From positions 64,911-105,769 of the forward strand of contig MFUV01000004.1 in the NCBI GenBank assembly GCA_001787005.1: DNA of 40,859 nucleotides, read 5' to 3'. Every line of letters begins with the position of its first letter. Position 1 is the first letter of the stretch. Positions 19,701-27,048 of the stretch are shown here, in pieces. Under the pieces are notes generated by a model. That model did no database searches, was not told where the DNA came from, and saw only the letters and a list, made by a program, of their open reading frames with translations. The stretch is from Candidatus Nomurabacteria bacterium RIFCSPLOWO2_01_FULL_39_18. Its GTDB lineage: Bacteria > Patescibacteriota > Minisyncoccia > Phycocordibacterales > UBA9973. The position numbers were made by a program, and so were the translations under genes.

Positions 19701-20849
19701 CTATTGTAATCTCCGCAGCGCCAACCCTACCGCAACTGCGAATTCAGGACCTATGGCTTCAAGAACCTTACCCAAAAATTCCGGCGCGCCTACTTTGTTG
19801 AAGGGATGACCGATGGCTATTTCTGCTCGAAAATTATTGGTTGCCACTTCTTTTAACCCTTTCAAGAGAGAACCGCCGCCCGAAAATATTACTTTGCTGA
19901 TAGTTTGACCATATTTCTTTTCATATCCCAAGAGCACGTTATTCGTTTCAGAAAAAATATAATCGATGTGAACTTTAATTGTGTCCGCTAAACTTTTCTC
20001 TGTGGGATTTCCGAAGAGGCCGAATTCTTTCTTCATTTTTTCCGCTTCAGAAAAAGAAACGCCCAGAGACTGGGAAATAGATAGAGAAATATCAGCCCCT
20101 CCCCGCTCCACCGAATGATAACTCTTGATGATGCCAAATTCAACGAAAGAAAGCTTGGTCCGCGATGCGCCGAAGTCTATCAAAAGTACCGGAGAAAGTT
20201 CGTGCTCAAAGTTGGCCCTGATTGAAGAAAATATTTCAATCTCAAAAAAAGAAACGGAGAGAGCACTCTGGGATACAATGGAACGAAATCTTGAAACTGC
20301 GTCGTTTTGCGTGGCGACGACAAGCACATTTGTCTTTTCTTGTGACGCCTTTGGAAGACTGGCCTTGTCTTCGTCAGTCAGGTCAGCATTTGCTTCTTCG
20401 AAGGAGAATTCTTTTTTCGGCATTAGAAAATAATCAAGCGAAACTTCGGTGATCGGAACAGGAATATACTTTCGAGCCTCTGTTGGAATGACTGATGCTA
20501 TTTCAGCTTCTTTGACTTGAACAGGAAGTTCAATTGTGAAAATTAAACTCAATTGAACCGGAATAGAGAAAGCCATTGAGGTACTAGTCGTGCCAGCTTG
20601 TTTTAAAACTTCCTTTAAGGCTTCAGCCACTTTTTCGACGGGAAGATTAGTGACAGATCCTGCGTCGAGTTCAGCATAAGGGCCAAGCGCTATCGCTCCA
20701 TAAGTCTCAAGTACCACCTTTCCCCCCCTTTTTTTAATTTCAACTATTTTAATGGCGGAAGATCCGATATCAACACCAACGGCATAATTGTCCTCACTGC
20801 CCGCAATATGGCTTATTTTCGAAAAAATATTTTTAAATGGGTTAATCAT
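19701..20849 (-). CDS. pilM: Type IV pilus assembly ATPase PilM
   Basis: 382 residues, actin-like (FtsA/PilM) fold. Nucleotide-binding motifs YAVGVDIGSSAIKIVEIK near residues 23-40, LLIDFGASRTKLSFVE, and VIFSGGGSLLKGL. IPTEARKYIPVPITEVSLDY is a strong PilM signature. It is the cytoplasmic member of the PilMNO alignment complex and starts the pilus locus. TATAAT lies 10 bases before the ATG; comF is divergent across a 45-base gap. Confidence 0.95.
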   Translation of the reverse strand: MINPFKNIFSKISHIAGSEDNYAVGVDIGSSAIKIVEIKKRGGKVVLETYGAIALGPYAELDAGSVTNLPVEKVAEALKEVLKQAGTTSTSMAFSIPVQLSLIFTIELPVQVKEAEIASVIPTEARKYIPVPITEVSLDYFLMPKKEFSFEEANADLTDEDKASLPKASQEKTNVLVVATQNDAVSRFRSIVSQSALSVSFFEIEIFSSIRANFEHELSPVLLIDFGASRTKLSFVEFGIIKSYHSVERGGADISLSISQSLGVSFSEAEKMKKEFGLFGNPTEKSLADTIKVHIDYIFSETNNVLLGYEKKYGQTISKVIFSGGGSLLKGLKEVATNNFRAEIAIGHPFNKVGAPEFLGKVLEAIGPEFAVAVGLALRRLQ

Positions 20850-20859
20850 TTGTGCTAAT

Positions 20860-20888
20860 ATTATAGCATAACTGTGTCCCGTTAGAAA
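20860..20888 (-). promoter_or_regulatory. Promoter of pilM (short-leader)
   Basis: TATAAT (20865-20860) preceded after 17 bases by TTTCTA (20888-20883). The latter belongs to TTTCTAACGGGA, the same core motif found before the pilin (12457) and cupredoxin (30626) genes. The expected start is about 4 bases before the pilM ATG. Confidence 0.55.
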
Positions 20889-20894
20889 TCCGAT

Positions 20895-21608
20895 ATGAAA
20901 AGAAGAAATGAAAAAAAAATTATTAGTAAGATTTCCAATGGGATGGGTCTTTTAAGCACTATCTTAGGTATAATTTTTCCCTCCAAATGCCTGGTGTGCG
21001 GAAGAGATGGAACAGATTTGTGTCTGACCTGTCTTTCGGACTTTCCGGGAGCGGAACGCGAGAGTGCAAGGTGGATTTTCCCCATTTTTGATTATCGTTA
21101 TCCACCGATGAAAAGAGCTGTGTGGCTTCTGAAATATAAAGGCAAGAAGACTATCGCCAGCGTTTTCGCGGAAGTTTTATATGGCAGAATTTTAGAAGAA
21201 CTTTCAGAATTAAGCATAATGGAAAATTTCCGCGAGCCAGTACTGATACCCGTCCCCCTCTCGAGCAAAAGATACAGAGAAAGAGGATTCAATCAGGCGG
21301 AATTAATTTGTAGAGAATTGATAAAAATAAATGATCTACGCCATGGCCTAGATCTAAAATTAGAAAATAATATTTTAATTAAAATAAAAGACACGGAACA
21401 TCAAGTAAAAATTGAAAATCGTAAAGAGCGTATGACCAATGTAGTCGGTTCTTTTTCTGTCAGAGACGAAAGTATAAATCAAATAAAAGGTCGGAACATA
21501 ATTCTCTTAGACGATGTCGCCACCACCGGAGCCACCTTAAACGAAGCAAAGAAAATCCTCAAACACGCCGGCGCCAGAAAAGTAATAGCTTTTACAATAG
21601 CCCACTAA
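20895..21608 (+). CDS. comF: ComF-family phosphoribosyltransferase-like competence protein
   Basis: 237 residues. N-terminal zinc-ribbon-like motif (KCLVCGRDGTDLCLTCL), the central YRYPPMKRAVWLLKYKGKK and the PRPP-binding loop IILLDDVATTGATL near the C-terminus define ComF. PVPLSSKRYRERGFNQAE is the other family hallmark. ComF helps bring incoming single-stranded DNA into the cell during transformation. Divergent from pilM, which fits pilus-based DNA uptake. Its end is 2 bases from the convergent gene at 21611. Confidence 0.93.
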   Translation: MKRRNEKKIISKISNGMGLLSTILGIIFPSKCLVCGRDGTDLCLTCLSDFPGAERESARWIFPIFDYRYPPMKRAVWLLKYKGKKTIASVFAEVLYGRILEELSELSIMENFREPVLIPVPLSSKRYRERGFNQAELICRELIKINDLRHGLDLKLENNILIKIKDTEHQVKIENRKERMTNVVGSFSVRDESINQIKGRNIILLDDVATTGATLNEAKKILKHAGARKVIAFTIAH

Positions 21609-21610
21609 AC

Positions 21611-22702
21611 TTATTTTACGAAGTAAATGTTTTTTAATGTCTGGTTATTGGTGTAATTTGTTTCCTTTACTCGCTTATCCAGATTCATACTATAGTAAAA
21701 TTCAACATTCCCTCCTTTTTGGAAACAAAAACTGGAAAATTTATCGCATTGTATATCTTCCCAATAAAACTTATGCTCCCAAACTTCGCCTGGGGCAATA
21801 GTAATCGGATAAGAACCTGCAGAGATAAGATATTTTTTATTTGGACCAGAAAATATTTGTTCTTCCATGGCCTGATCGATCACTGCTTTTGTACCTTGGT
21901 TTGTCACTGTAAAAATAATCTCGGCATTTCCATTATTTATATTGGGGTTTGTGGGCACAACTTTTATATCAGTTGCCAAATCTACATAGCCATTCTTGTC
22001 ATCTACAATAGACTGTTTTCTTTTTTCTTCTTGATCCATTTCCCACTTTATACTTGCGGCAAGATCAAGTTTCCAAGTATCTCCTTCTTTAATAAAGACC
22101 ATGTTTTGTGTATCTATCTTTCCTCCCGATACAACTGTAATATTGGCCACAATATCTAAATCTGACTGAGAAACACTATTGATCGTGAACGAGCTAGTTG
22201 ATTCGGCCATCTTGGCGGATGAGAAAAAGGCAGCAGTTTCGGCGGAAGAGTGTTTTACAATAAGGGCTGTATTTTCTGTGAGATACCCCTGCCGTATATC
22301 TTCAAGAATTATCTTGACTTTTTCAATGTCTGGATTAGAAGATGTTGATGTTTGGGAAGATGCCTGACTTACCCCTTCATTTATTACCAGTTCTGCGCTT
22401 GGCATAAGGGGTATTCCTGTTTTCTGCTTTGCATAAAAAATATAACCACCCGTCGCCAGAGCAACCAAAAGAATGACAGGAAGTATTATTTTAAGAAGCG
22501 TGTGTTTAGGTTGCGACTGTATGGTATGGTCAGAAACTCCTGGGGACGCAGGAGATATCGGAATCGGATTTTGTCCAGCTTCGGTGGCAGTCTTGATATC
22601 TTCCGGAGACCAACCCGAAGATAGCAAATTTTGTTTTATCTGTTCATCACTTACACCCTGTTGTTTAGCTTTTTTTATATAGTCTATTAGTTCGGGGTAC
22701 AT
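21611..22702 (-). CDS. Single-pass membrane hypothetical with an N-terminal UBA-like helix pair and a C-terminal CARDB-like domain
   Basis: 363 residues. Residues 3-40 (LIDYIKKAKQQGVSDEQI, then SGWSPEDI) form a short helical module often found at the N-terminus of Patescibacteria membrane proteins. One helix follows (about 69-91). The extracellular part has a DUF4878-like section (IRQGYLTENTALIVKHSSAET) and a C-terminal Ig/CARDB-like domain (TVTNQGTKAV, YPITIAPGEVWEHKFYW, NYTNNQTLKN) with two Cys. Possibly an adhesion or sensing protein; function unknown. GATAAT lies only 6 bases before the ATG, suggesting leaderless mRNA. Confidence 0.75.
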   Translation of the reverse strand: MYPELIDYIKKAKQQGVSDEQIKQNLLSSGWSPEDIKTATEAGQNPIPISPASPGVSDHTIQSQPKHTLLKIILPVILLVALATGGYIFYAKQKTGIPLMPSAELVINEGVSQASSQTSTSSNPDIEKVKIILEDIRQGYLTENTALIVKHSSAETAAFFSSAKMAESTSSFTINSVSQSDLDIVANITVVSGGKIDTQNMVFIKEGDTWKLDLAASIKWEMDQEEKRKQSIVDDKNGYVDLATDIKVVPTNPNINNGNAEIIFTVTNQGTKAVIDQAMEEQIFSGPNKKYLISAGSYPITIAPGEVWEHKFYWEDIQCDKFSSFCFQKGGNVEFYYSMNLDKRVKETNYTNNQTLKNIYFVK

Positions 22703-22778
22703 ACTGGAATTATCTCATATTTTTAAATAAATCAAAACGCAAATGTGCAGAACTTTTTTCTTTTTTTCTGTATATAAT

Positions 22779-23864
22779 TTAATTTGGGTGATTTGCTATC
22801 AAATACCATTCATCCCAATGCTTATCTGTAATCAAGCCGAAAACTCCGAGCCACGAGAAACTAGTTCGATTTCTCGAAAGATCGCTCTCTCGGTTAAAAG
22901 AAAAACTCAATCTGCCTCTATCAACACCCTTTAAATACATCTTGTATCCGTTCAGTTGTCTTACGATTTCCAATCCCCTGGGCGTAAGCTTGCGCGCTAA
23001 TTTTGTCATATTTTGTCCGAATATTATAAACCAGGCAAACCAAGAAAACACTGCAAACCCTACAAGAAACACTTTTACAATCTCAATGTCTGATACAATA
23101 ATATAAATATTATTTAGATGCGGCAGAAGAATACTTGCCAATAAATACCCAACCGAGAAAACAACAATAACAGGCAGAAGAATTATGCCAGCAATAAATA
23201 CCCCAACGACAGGAATAAAACTTAAAAATACAGAAAAGAAAACACCAAAAGTAAGTGAACCGGCAAAAATACTGATAACGGTAATTATCTTACTTTCTTT
23301 TTCCATATACCCACGAGAAAGAGCTAATCCATATAAATCCTTATACCAAAAATCAAACCATACACCATTAAGTTCGTTGTAACCATCGCCATCGTAGCCG
23401 TGCTTGCTTAGTTTCTCTTGAAGTTTGCCAGACATACCAACTTTTTCATTTAATCTGTCTAAAAACTTCTTTTCCTCTTCAGCACAATCCATATTTTTAT
23501 AATTTTCATGAATTTCGTATTCTAAGAGAGATTCAGTAGTGAAGCTAAGTTTCTTCAGCAAGCCATCTTCAAATAAATTAATCAGAGTCAGAAGCTGATT
23601 GCCGGTTTTTGTAACTTCGCCCGCCATTCCCCCTTCCCTACCAGAAACCATGATATATCTAGCAAAGACAGGACTAAGATCTTTGGGTGGATCATACTCC
23701 GGAACTACGGATTTCGGGTCTTGTCTTACTGAACGAGCTTTGGCTAAAACAAAAATAGCCACAGCCCAGCTAAAAATAAAAGTAAAAAGACAAGCAAGGA
23801 AAAAACTATCTGTATCTGCAAAATTTTTGAGTATCGTGTTAGTTGGAAATAGTATGTTTGGCAT
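22779..23864 (-). CDS. DUF2207-like membrane protein, C-terminal half only
   Basis: 361 residues. VPEYDPPKDLSPVFARYIM is the junction motif of DUF2207 proteins, and LTPRGLEIVRQLNGYKMYL near the C-terminus is another hallmark. Membrane segments are seen at about 20-40, 195-245 and 262-285. Full-length relatives begin with a signal peptide and a large extracellular beta domain; here only one short helix precedes the junction, so that domain is missing or lost. Role unknown. Confidence 0.75.
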   Translation of the reverse strand: MPNILFPTNTILKNFADTDSFFLACLFTFIFSWAVAIFVLAKARSVRQDPKSVVPEYDPPKDLSPVFARYIMVSGREGGMAGEVTKTGNQLLTLINLFEDGLLKKLSFTTESLLEYEIHENYKNMDCAEEEKKFLDRLNEKVGMSGKLQEKLSKHGYDGDGYNELNGVWFDFWYKDLYGLALSRGYMEKESKIITVISIFAGSLTFGVFFSVFLSFIPVVGVFIAGIILLPVIVVFSVGYLLASILLPHLNNIYIIVSDIEIVKVFLVGFAVFSWFAWFIIFGQNMTKLARKLTPRGLEIVRQLNGYKMYLKGVDRGRLSFSFNRESDLSRNRTSFSWLGVFGLITDKHWDEWYLIANHPN

Positions 23865-23941
23865 TCTTGTATCAATTTAATCGGAACATCCCTAATGCGA
23901 TTATTATGCTAATATAATAACATAGATTCTGTATAAAAATT

Positions 23942-25171
23942 ATGAAACACTGTAAAGATTGTGAGCCAGCGCAAGAAATACATGTCGTCGCTTATATATC
24001 CGTGGTTTTGGGCTGGATAGACGAGCCATTTTTCTCCATGATGGAAAAGCTTTTTAAAAATTTTGCTGAAAAAATGGCAGACAAGATTACTTTGCCCTTT
24101 TTTAATTTAATGGTCTTTTTGCGACTAGGACATTGGTCTTTCAAGCCAGACGACAAGGACACTCTCCGCACAAAATGTTTCTGGGAAGAAGCAGAGAGAC
24201 GCGGAATAAAAATGAAAGAATTCCATCTCGGTCCGATTAAAGATGGCTTTGTTGCTGAATTCGGGGAAGGAGATAAGCGTAAAACAATAATTTTTGACGG
24301 TTTGCCTCGTCCGGGACTAAAGGAATCTCCCGCGCTCAAATGGATGGACAACAAGGGCATCATGAAAGAGAAATTCAAGAAAGAGGGTTTACCAGTAGCG
24401 GAGGGCGGAGTGGCTTGGAGTAAATCTGGAGCGTTAAAAATTTTCAATAGCTTGCAGAAAGCCCAGAAGAGACCTGTGATAACAAAACCAAATTTGGGCT
24501 CTAGGAGCAGGCATACCTTGATTCACATAGATACTCCGGAGAAATTGATATACGGTTTTAAAAAAGCAAAAAAACTTTCGCCGCTGGTCGTGATCGAAGA
24601 AGAATTGCGGGGATTTCTTTTCCGGGGAACTTTAATCGGAGGCAAATTAGCGGGTGTGGTGAGGCGAGATCAGCCGGAAGTGATGGGCGACGGCATCCAC
24701 ACCCTGCAAGAATTAATGGACAAAGAAAATGAAAGACCGGAAAGAAACGGTCCGATTTTTTATAAAATTATTATTGATCCGGACGCGGAAGCTGAATTAA
24801 AAAGACCTGCCCGCGCAGGCGGGGAAAATATCACCATGCGAGATATCCCGCCCAAAGGAAAAGTCATCACTTTTTCCCAGAAGACCAGCCGAGGTTGCGG
24901 AGGCACAACCACGGAAGTCACAGACATCGTGCATGGAGATAATGTGGCAATGTTGGAGCATGTCGCAAGCTTTCTAGACGATCCGCTTATCGGAGTAGAC
25001 TTCATCATCGAAGACATCACTAAATCCTGGAAGGAGGAACAGCACTGTGGAATTATTGAATGCAACAGCCTGCCCTTTATCGATTTGCACCATTACGTAT
25101 TGTTCGGCAAGCCCAATAATGTAGCTGGCAAGCTTTGGGATCTAGTAATGCCGGAGTCAAAATCAGATTAA
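23942..25171 (+). CDS. ATP-grasp ligase, cyanophycin synthetase-like
   Basis: 409 residues. ITKPNLGSRSRHTLI and VVIEEELRGFLFRGTLIGGK are the ATP-grasp nucleotide-binding strands; VVRRDQPEVMGDGIHTLQEL matches the GDGxHTxxEL motif of cyanophycin synthetase and related amino-acid ligases; GVDFIIEDI and IIECNSLPFIDLHHY are the Mg-binding end. It lacks the Mur-ligase half of CphA. It likely joins an amino acid or peptide to a carboxylate with ATP; substrates are unknown. KRPARAGGE near residue 288 is encoded by a palindrome (24806-24823). TATAAA lies just before the ATG. Confidence 0.85.
   Translation: MKHCKDCEPAQEIHVVAYISVVLGWIDEPFFSMMEKLFKNFAEKMADKITLPFFNLMVFLRLGHWSFKPDDKDTLRTKCFWEEAERRGIKMKEFHLGPIKDGFVAEFGEGDKRKTIIFDGLPRPGLKESPALKWMDNKGIMKEKFKKEGLPVAEGGVAWSKSGALKIFNSLQKAQKRPVITKPNLGSRSRHTLIHIDTPEKLIYGFKKAKKLSPLVVIEEELRGFLFRGTLIGGKLAGVVRRDQPEVMGDGIHTLQELMDKENERPERNGPIFYKIIIDPDAEAELKRPARAGGENITMRDIPPKGKVITFSQKTSRGCGGTTTEVTDIVHGDNVAMLEHVASFLDDPLIGVDFIIEDITKSWKEEQHCGIIECNSLPFIDLHHYVLFGKPNNVAGKLWDLVMPESKSD
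24806..24823. repeat. Near-palindrome inside the ATP-grasp gene
   Basis: CCTGCCCGCGCAGGCGGG has symmetric GC-rich arms with one mismatch and one wobble pair. It is read in frame as PARAG and matches the DUF475-gene palindrome at 2862-2881 in sequence family. Confidence 0.7.
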
Positions 25172-25687
25172 ACTGCCCTTCTCGTCCACGGAAATCTCTG
25201 AATCCGGATTGTAGGCGTTTGGATCCATCACCAGATGTGAAATATATTTTTCCTCCGTCACAAAACCACCTAAAAATTTCTGGAAGTCTACTTTCGCTTC
25301 TCGCTCCCCCCTCTCTTCCATATGTTCGATCGGGTGCGCCTCTGGCGTGAATTCATAATGCCCGCGAATTTCCCCATCGGAGAAAACACGCAAGTGATAT
25401 TGATCTTCAAAGTCTGCAAACTTCCTCCAGCTTAAAACCTGATCCTTGTCCGTCCAAGCCACGAAATGATTGCCAAAGCCCCATTTATTATGCAAATGTT
25501 TTTTCAATTCCTCTAAAGTTCTCCCGGGCGAAAGCCAGCCGATGTGGTATCTCTGCCTGCCGTTATCATGATGAACGATTCCCCACCTAAGAAGAGCCTT
25601 CTGCGTGGCTGGGAAAAATTTATAAACAAAATGCCAAATTCGGTATTTTATTTTATCGAAAAAAGTCATGGAAATATGATAACACAT
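25163..25687 (-). CDS. Hypothetical cytoplasmic protein
   Basis: 174 residues (168 if the second Met, at 25669, is used). No membrane helix. Aromatic- and charge-rich: KIKYRIWHFVYKFFPATQ, YHIGWLSPGRTLEELKKHL, WGFGNHFVAWTDKDQVLSWR and YHLRVFSDGEIRGHYEFTPE. The last reads like strands of a compact alpha/beta fold. It overlaps the end of the convergent ATP-grasp gene by 9 bases. I do not recognise a family. Confidence 0.7.
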   Translation of the reverse strand: MCYHISMTFFDKIKYRIWHFVYKFFPATQKALLRWGIVHHDNGRQRYHIGWLSPGRTLEELKKHLHNKWGFGNHFVAWTDKDQVLSWRKFADFEDQYHLRVFSDGEIRGHYEFTPEAHPIEHMEERGEREAKVDFQKFLGGFVTEEKYISHLVMDPNAYNPDSEISVDEKGSLI

Positions 25688-25757
25688 CTGGGCGGAAAAA
25701 TTATGTGTATACTATATATTATTTTAGTGATTTAGTGTATATTTAAAAAAGATAAAA

Positions 25758-25848
25758 GGAAGGTTGCGCCGAATGGTAAGGCAACGGTTTGCTAAACCGT
25801 GAGGACTTTAAAAATCCTCTATGGGTTCGACTCCCATACCTTCCGCCA
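25758..25848 (+). tRNA. tRNA-Ser (anticodon GCT)
   Basis: Acceptor GGAAGGT (25758-25764) pairs with ACCTTCC (25838-25844), discriminator G at 25845, encoded CCA at 25846-25848. Anticodon stem ACGGT/ACCGT encloses TTGCTAA with GCT at 25791-25793. A long variable arm (GAGGA...TCCTC) marks a class II serine tRNA; T loop GGTTCGACTCC. It reads AGC and AGU codons. Confidence 0.95.
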
Positions 25849-25895
25849 AGAAGGTAAAATATCATAATCCCACAGTACCTTGGTTTTTTTATTTA

Positions 25896-26255
25896 TTACT
25901 CTTTCTTTAGAAGATAGAAAAGAGTTAGTGGTGCTCCCCAGTTTGCGAAGCGCTCGATGAAATCCCAAACCGACTGTCCAACTATTGGTCGCAAAATTGC
26001 TGTAAAAAATCCCCAAAATGCCATCCAGAGAAGCAATGGCCTCACTGGACGAAACAAAACTATCAGAGCTAAGATTATGTCAACTACTCCGATAGCCAAT
26101 ATAATATTTAGGGCTGTGGGTTGGCTGAAACCGGATAACTTTTCCACCCACCCGACCCAGTCTGCTTTTCCACCCAAGGCGAGGGCTCCATGTCCCATAA
26201 ACTCACCGGCTACTGCAATCCTCAAAATCCACTGCATTATTTTTTCTTTATTCAT
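25896..26255 (-). CDS. DoxX-like membrane protein
   Basis: 119 residues and four hydrophobic segments. RIAVAGEFMGHGALAL and VEKLSGF in the first part are DoxX-like; PVRPLLLWMAFWGFFTAILRPI is the third helix. DoxX relatives interact with quinones or oxidative-stress enzymes, but function is not fixed. TATAAT lies at 26279-26284, 23 bases before the ATG. The gene points away from the B12-dependent operon, with a 247-base shared intergenic region. Confidence 0.75.
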   Translation of the reverse strand: MNKEKIMQWILRIAVAGEFMGHGALALGGKADWVGWVEKLSGFSQPTALNIILAIGVVDIILALIVLFRPVRPLLLWMAFWGFFTAILRPIVGQSVWDFIERFANWGAPLTLFYLLKKE

Positions 26256-26390
26256 ACTTTGTATCTTGTTAATTAATAATTATAACTAAAATTAATCTGA
26301 AAATTTGTAAAAATTTACTAATAAATAAGTATCTATAATCAAACAGCCTCGACAAACTATTTTAATTATAGCATAACTAGTTATCCACTT

Positions 26391-26451
26391 TTCATAAATC
26401 AACACCTTGAGAGTATAATGGTTTAGTAGTTGCGCAACTATGCAACTTATT
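26391..26451 (+). promoter_or_regulatory. Promoter and operator of the B12/ribonucleotide-reductase operon
   Basis: TTCATA (26391-26396), 17 bases, then TATAAT (26414-26419). Immediately downstream is TAGTTGC (26427-26433), 8 bases, GCAACTTATT (26442-26451). The first half also forms a perfect 12-bp palindrome AGTTGCGCAACT (26428-26439). The position at the expected start of transcription suits a repressor. The same TAGTTGC-N8-GCAACTTATT occurs before arsR at 29899-29923. Confidence 0.7.
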
Positions 26452-26502
26452 CATTATACACCCCGTTTGTCATCTCTCCAAGCGGTTCTAACAACTTCGA
26501 TC

Positions 26503-27048
26503 ATGGAAACACACAAAAAGAATTGGTTCAAATATATTGTCGGGTTTATTACTTGTCTCCTGATTCGGCTTATTCCATTTCGTCCCCCCAATATTGAGCC
26601 AATACTGGCGACACAAATGCCGTTCTCGAGAGCGTACGGGAAGATCGCTGGATTTTCGTTCGCGTTTTTAAGTATGGTTCTCTTTGACGTTTTAACCGCA
26701 AAAGTCGGAATGTGGACTTTCATCACCGCAGGCGCCTACGGGTTTCTGGGGTTGTGGGCGTCGTTCTATTTTAAAAATAAAAGCAATAGCTCGTGGAATT
26801 ATGCAAAGTTTGCCGTTATGGGAACTCTTGCTTTTGACATTGTTACTGGTCTCTCTATCGGCCCGCTTTTCTTCCGCCAGCCATTTATGGAGGCACTGGT
26901 CGGACAGATCCCTTTTACCGCACTTCATCTTGTAGGAAATATCAGCTTTGCGGTCTTTCTCTCTCCGTTTATTTATCGATTCATCATTGAGAATAAAAAA
27001 TTTGAAACGCAGTCAATCATGGCAATTTTAAAACTAAAACGAATATGA
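26503..27048 (+). CDS. ECF-type transporter S component, probably for cobalamin or a precursor
   Basis: 181 residues from ATG at 26503; an ATG at 26440 would add 21 residues but lies inside the proposed operator. Six hydrophobic segments, a size and pattern like ECF substrate-binding (S) subunits: SFAFLSMVLFDVLTAKVGMWT, AYGFLGLWASFYF and GQIPFTALHLVGN. Its stop overlaps the ATG of the B12-dependent reductase (ATGA), and an adenosyltransferase follows, so B12 is the likely substrate. The energising EcfAAT subunits are not in the window. Substrate is inferred from context only. Confidence 0.7.
   Translation: METHKKNWFKYIVGFITCLLIRLIPFRPPNIEPILATQMPFSRAYGKIAGFSFAFLSMVLFDVLTAKVGMWTFITAGAYGFLGLWASFYFKNKSNSSWNYAKFAVMGTLAFDIVTGLSIGPLFFRQPFMEALVGQIPFTALHLVGNISFAVFLSPFIYRFIIENKKFETQSIMAILKLKRI

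Noticed and set aside
26256-26502. Possible cobalamin riboswitch before the B12 transporter
   Set aside because: The mapped promoter leaves under 80 bases of leader and I find no B12-box core; the inverted repeats explain control better.
26440-26502. Longer start for the S component at 26440
   Set aside because: It begins inside the proposed operator and adds a non-membrane stretch atypical of the family; ATG at 26503 is preferred, though not proven.
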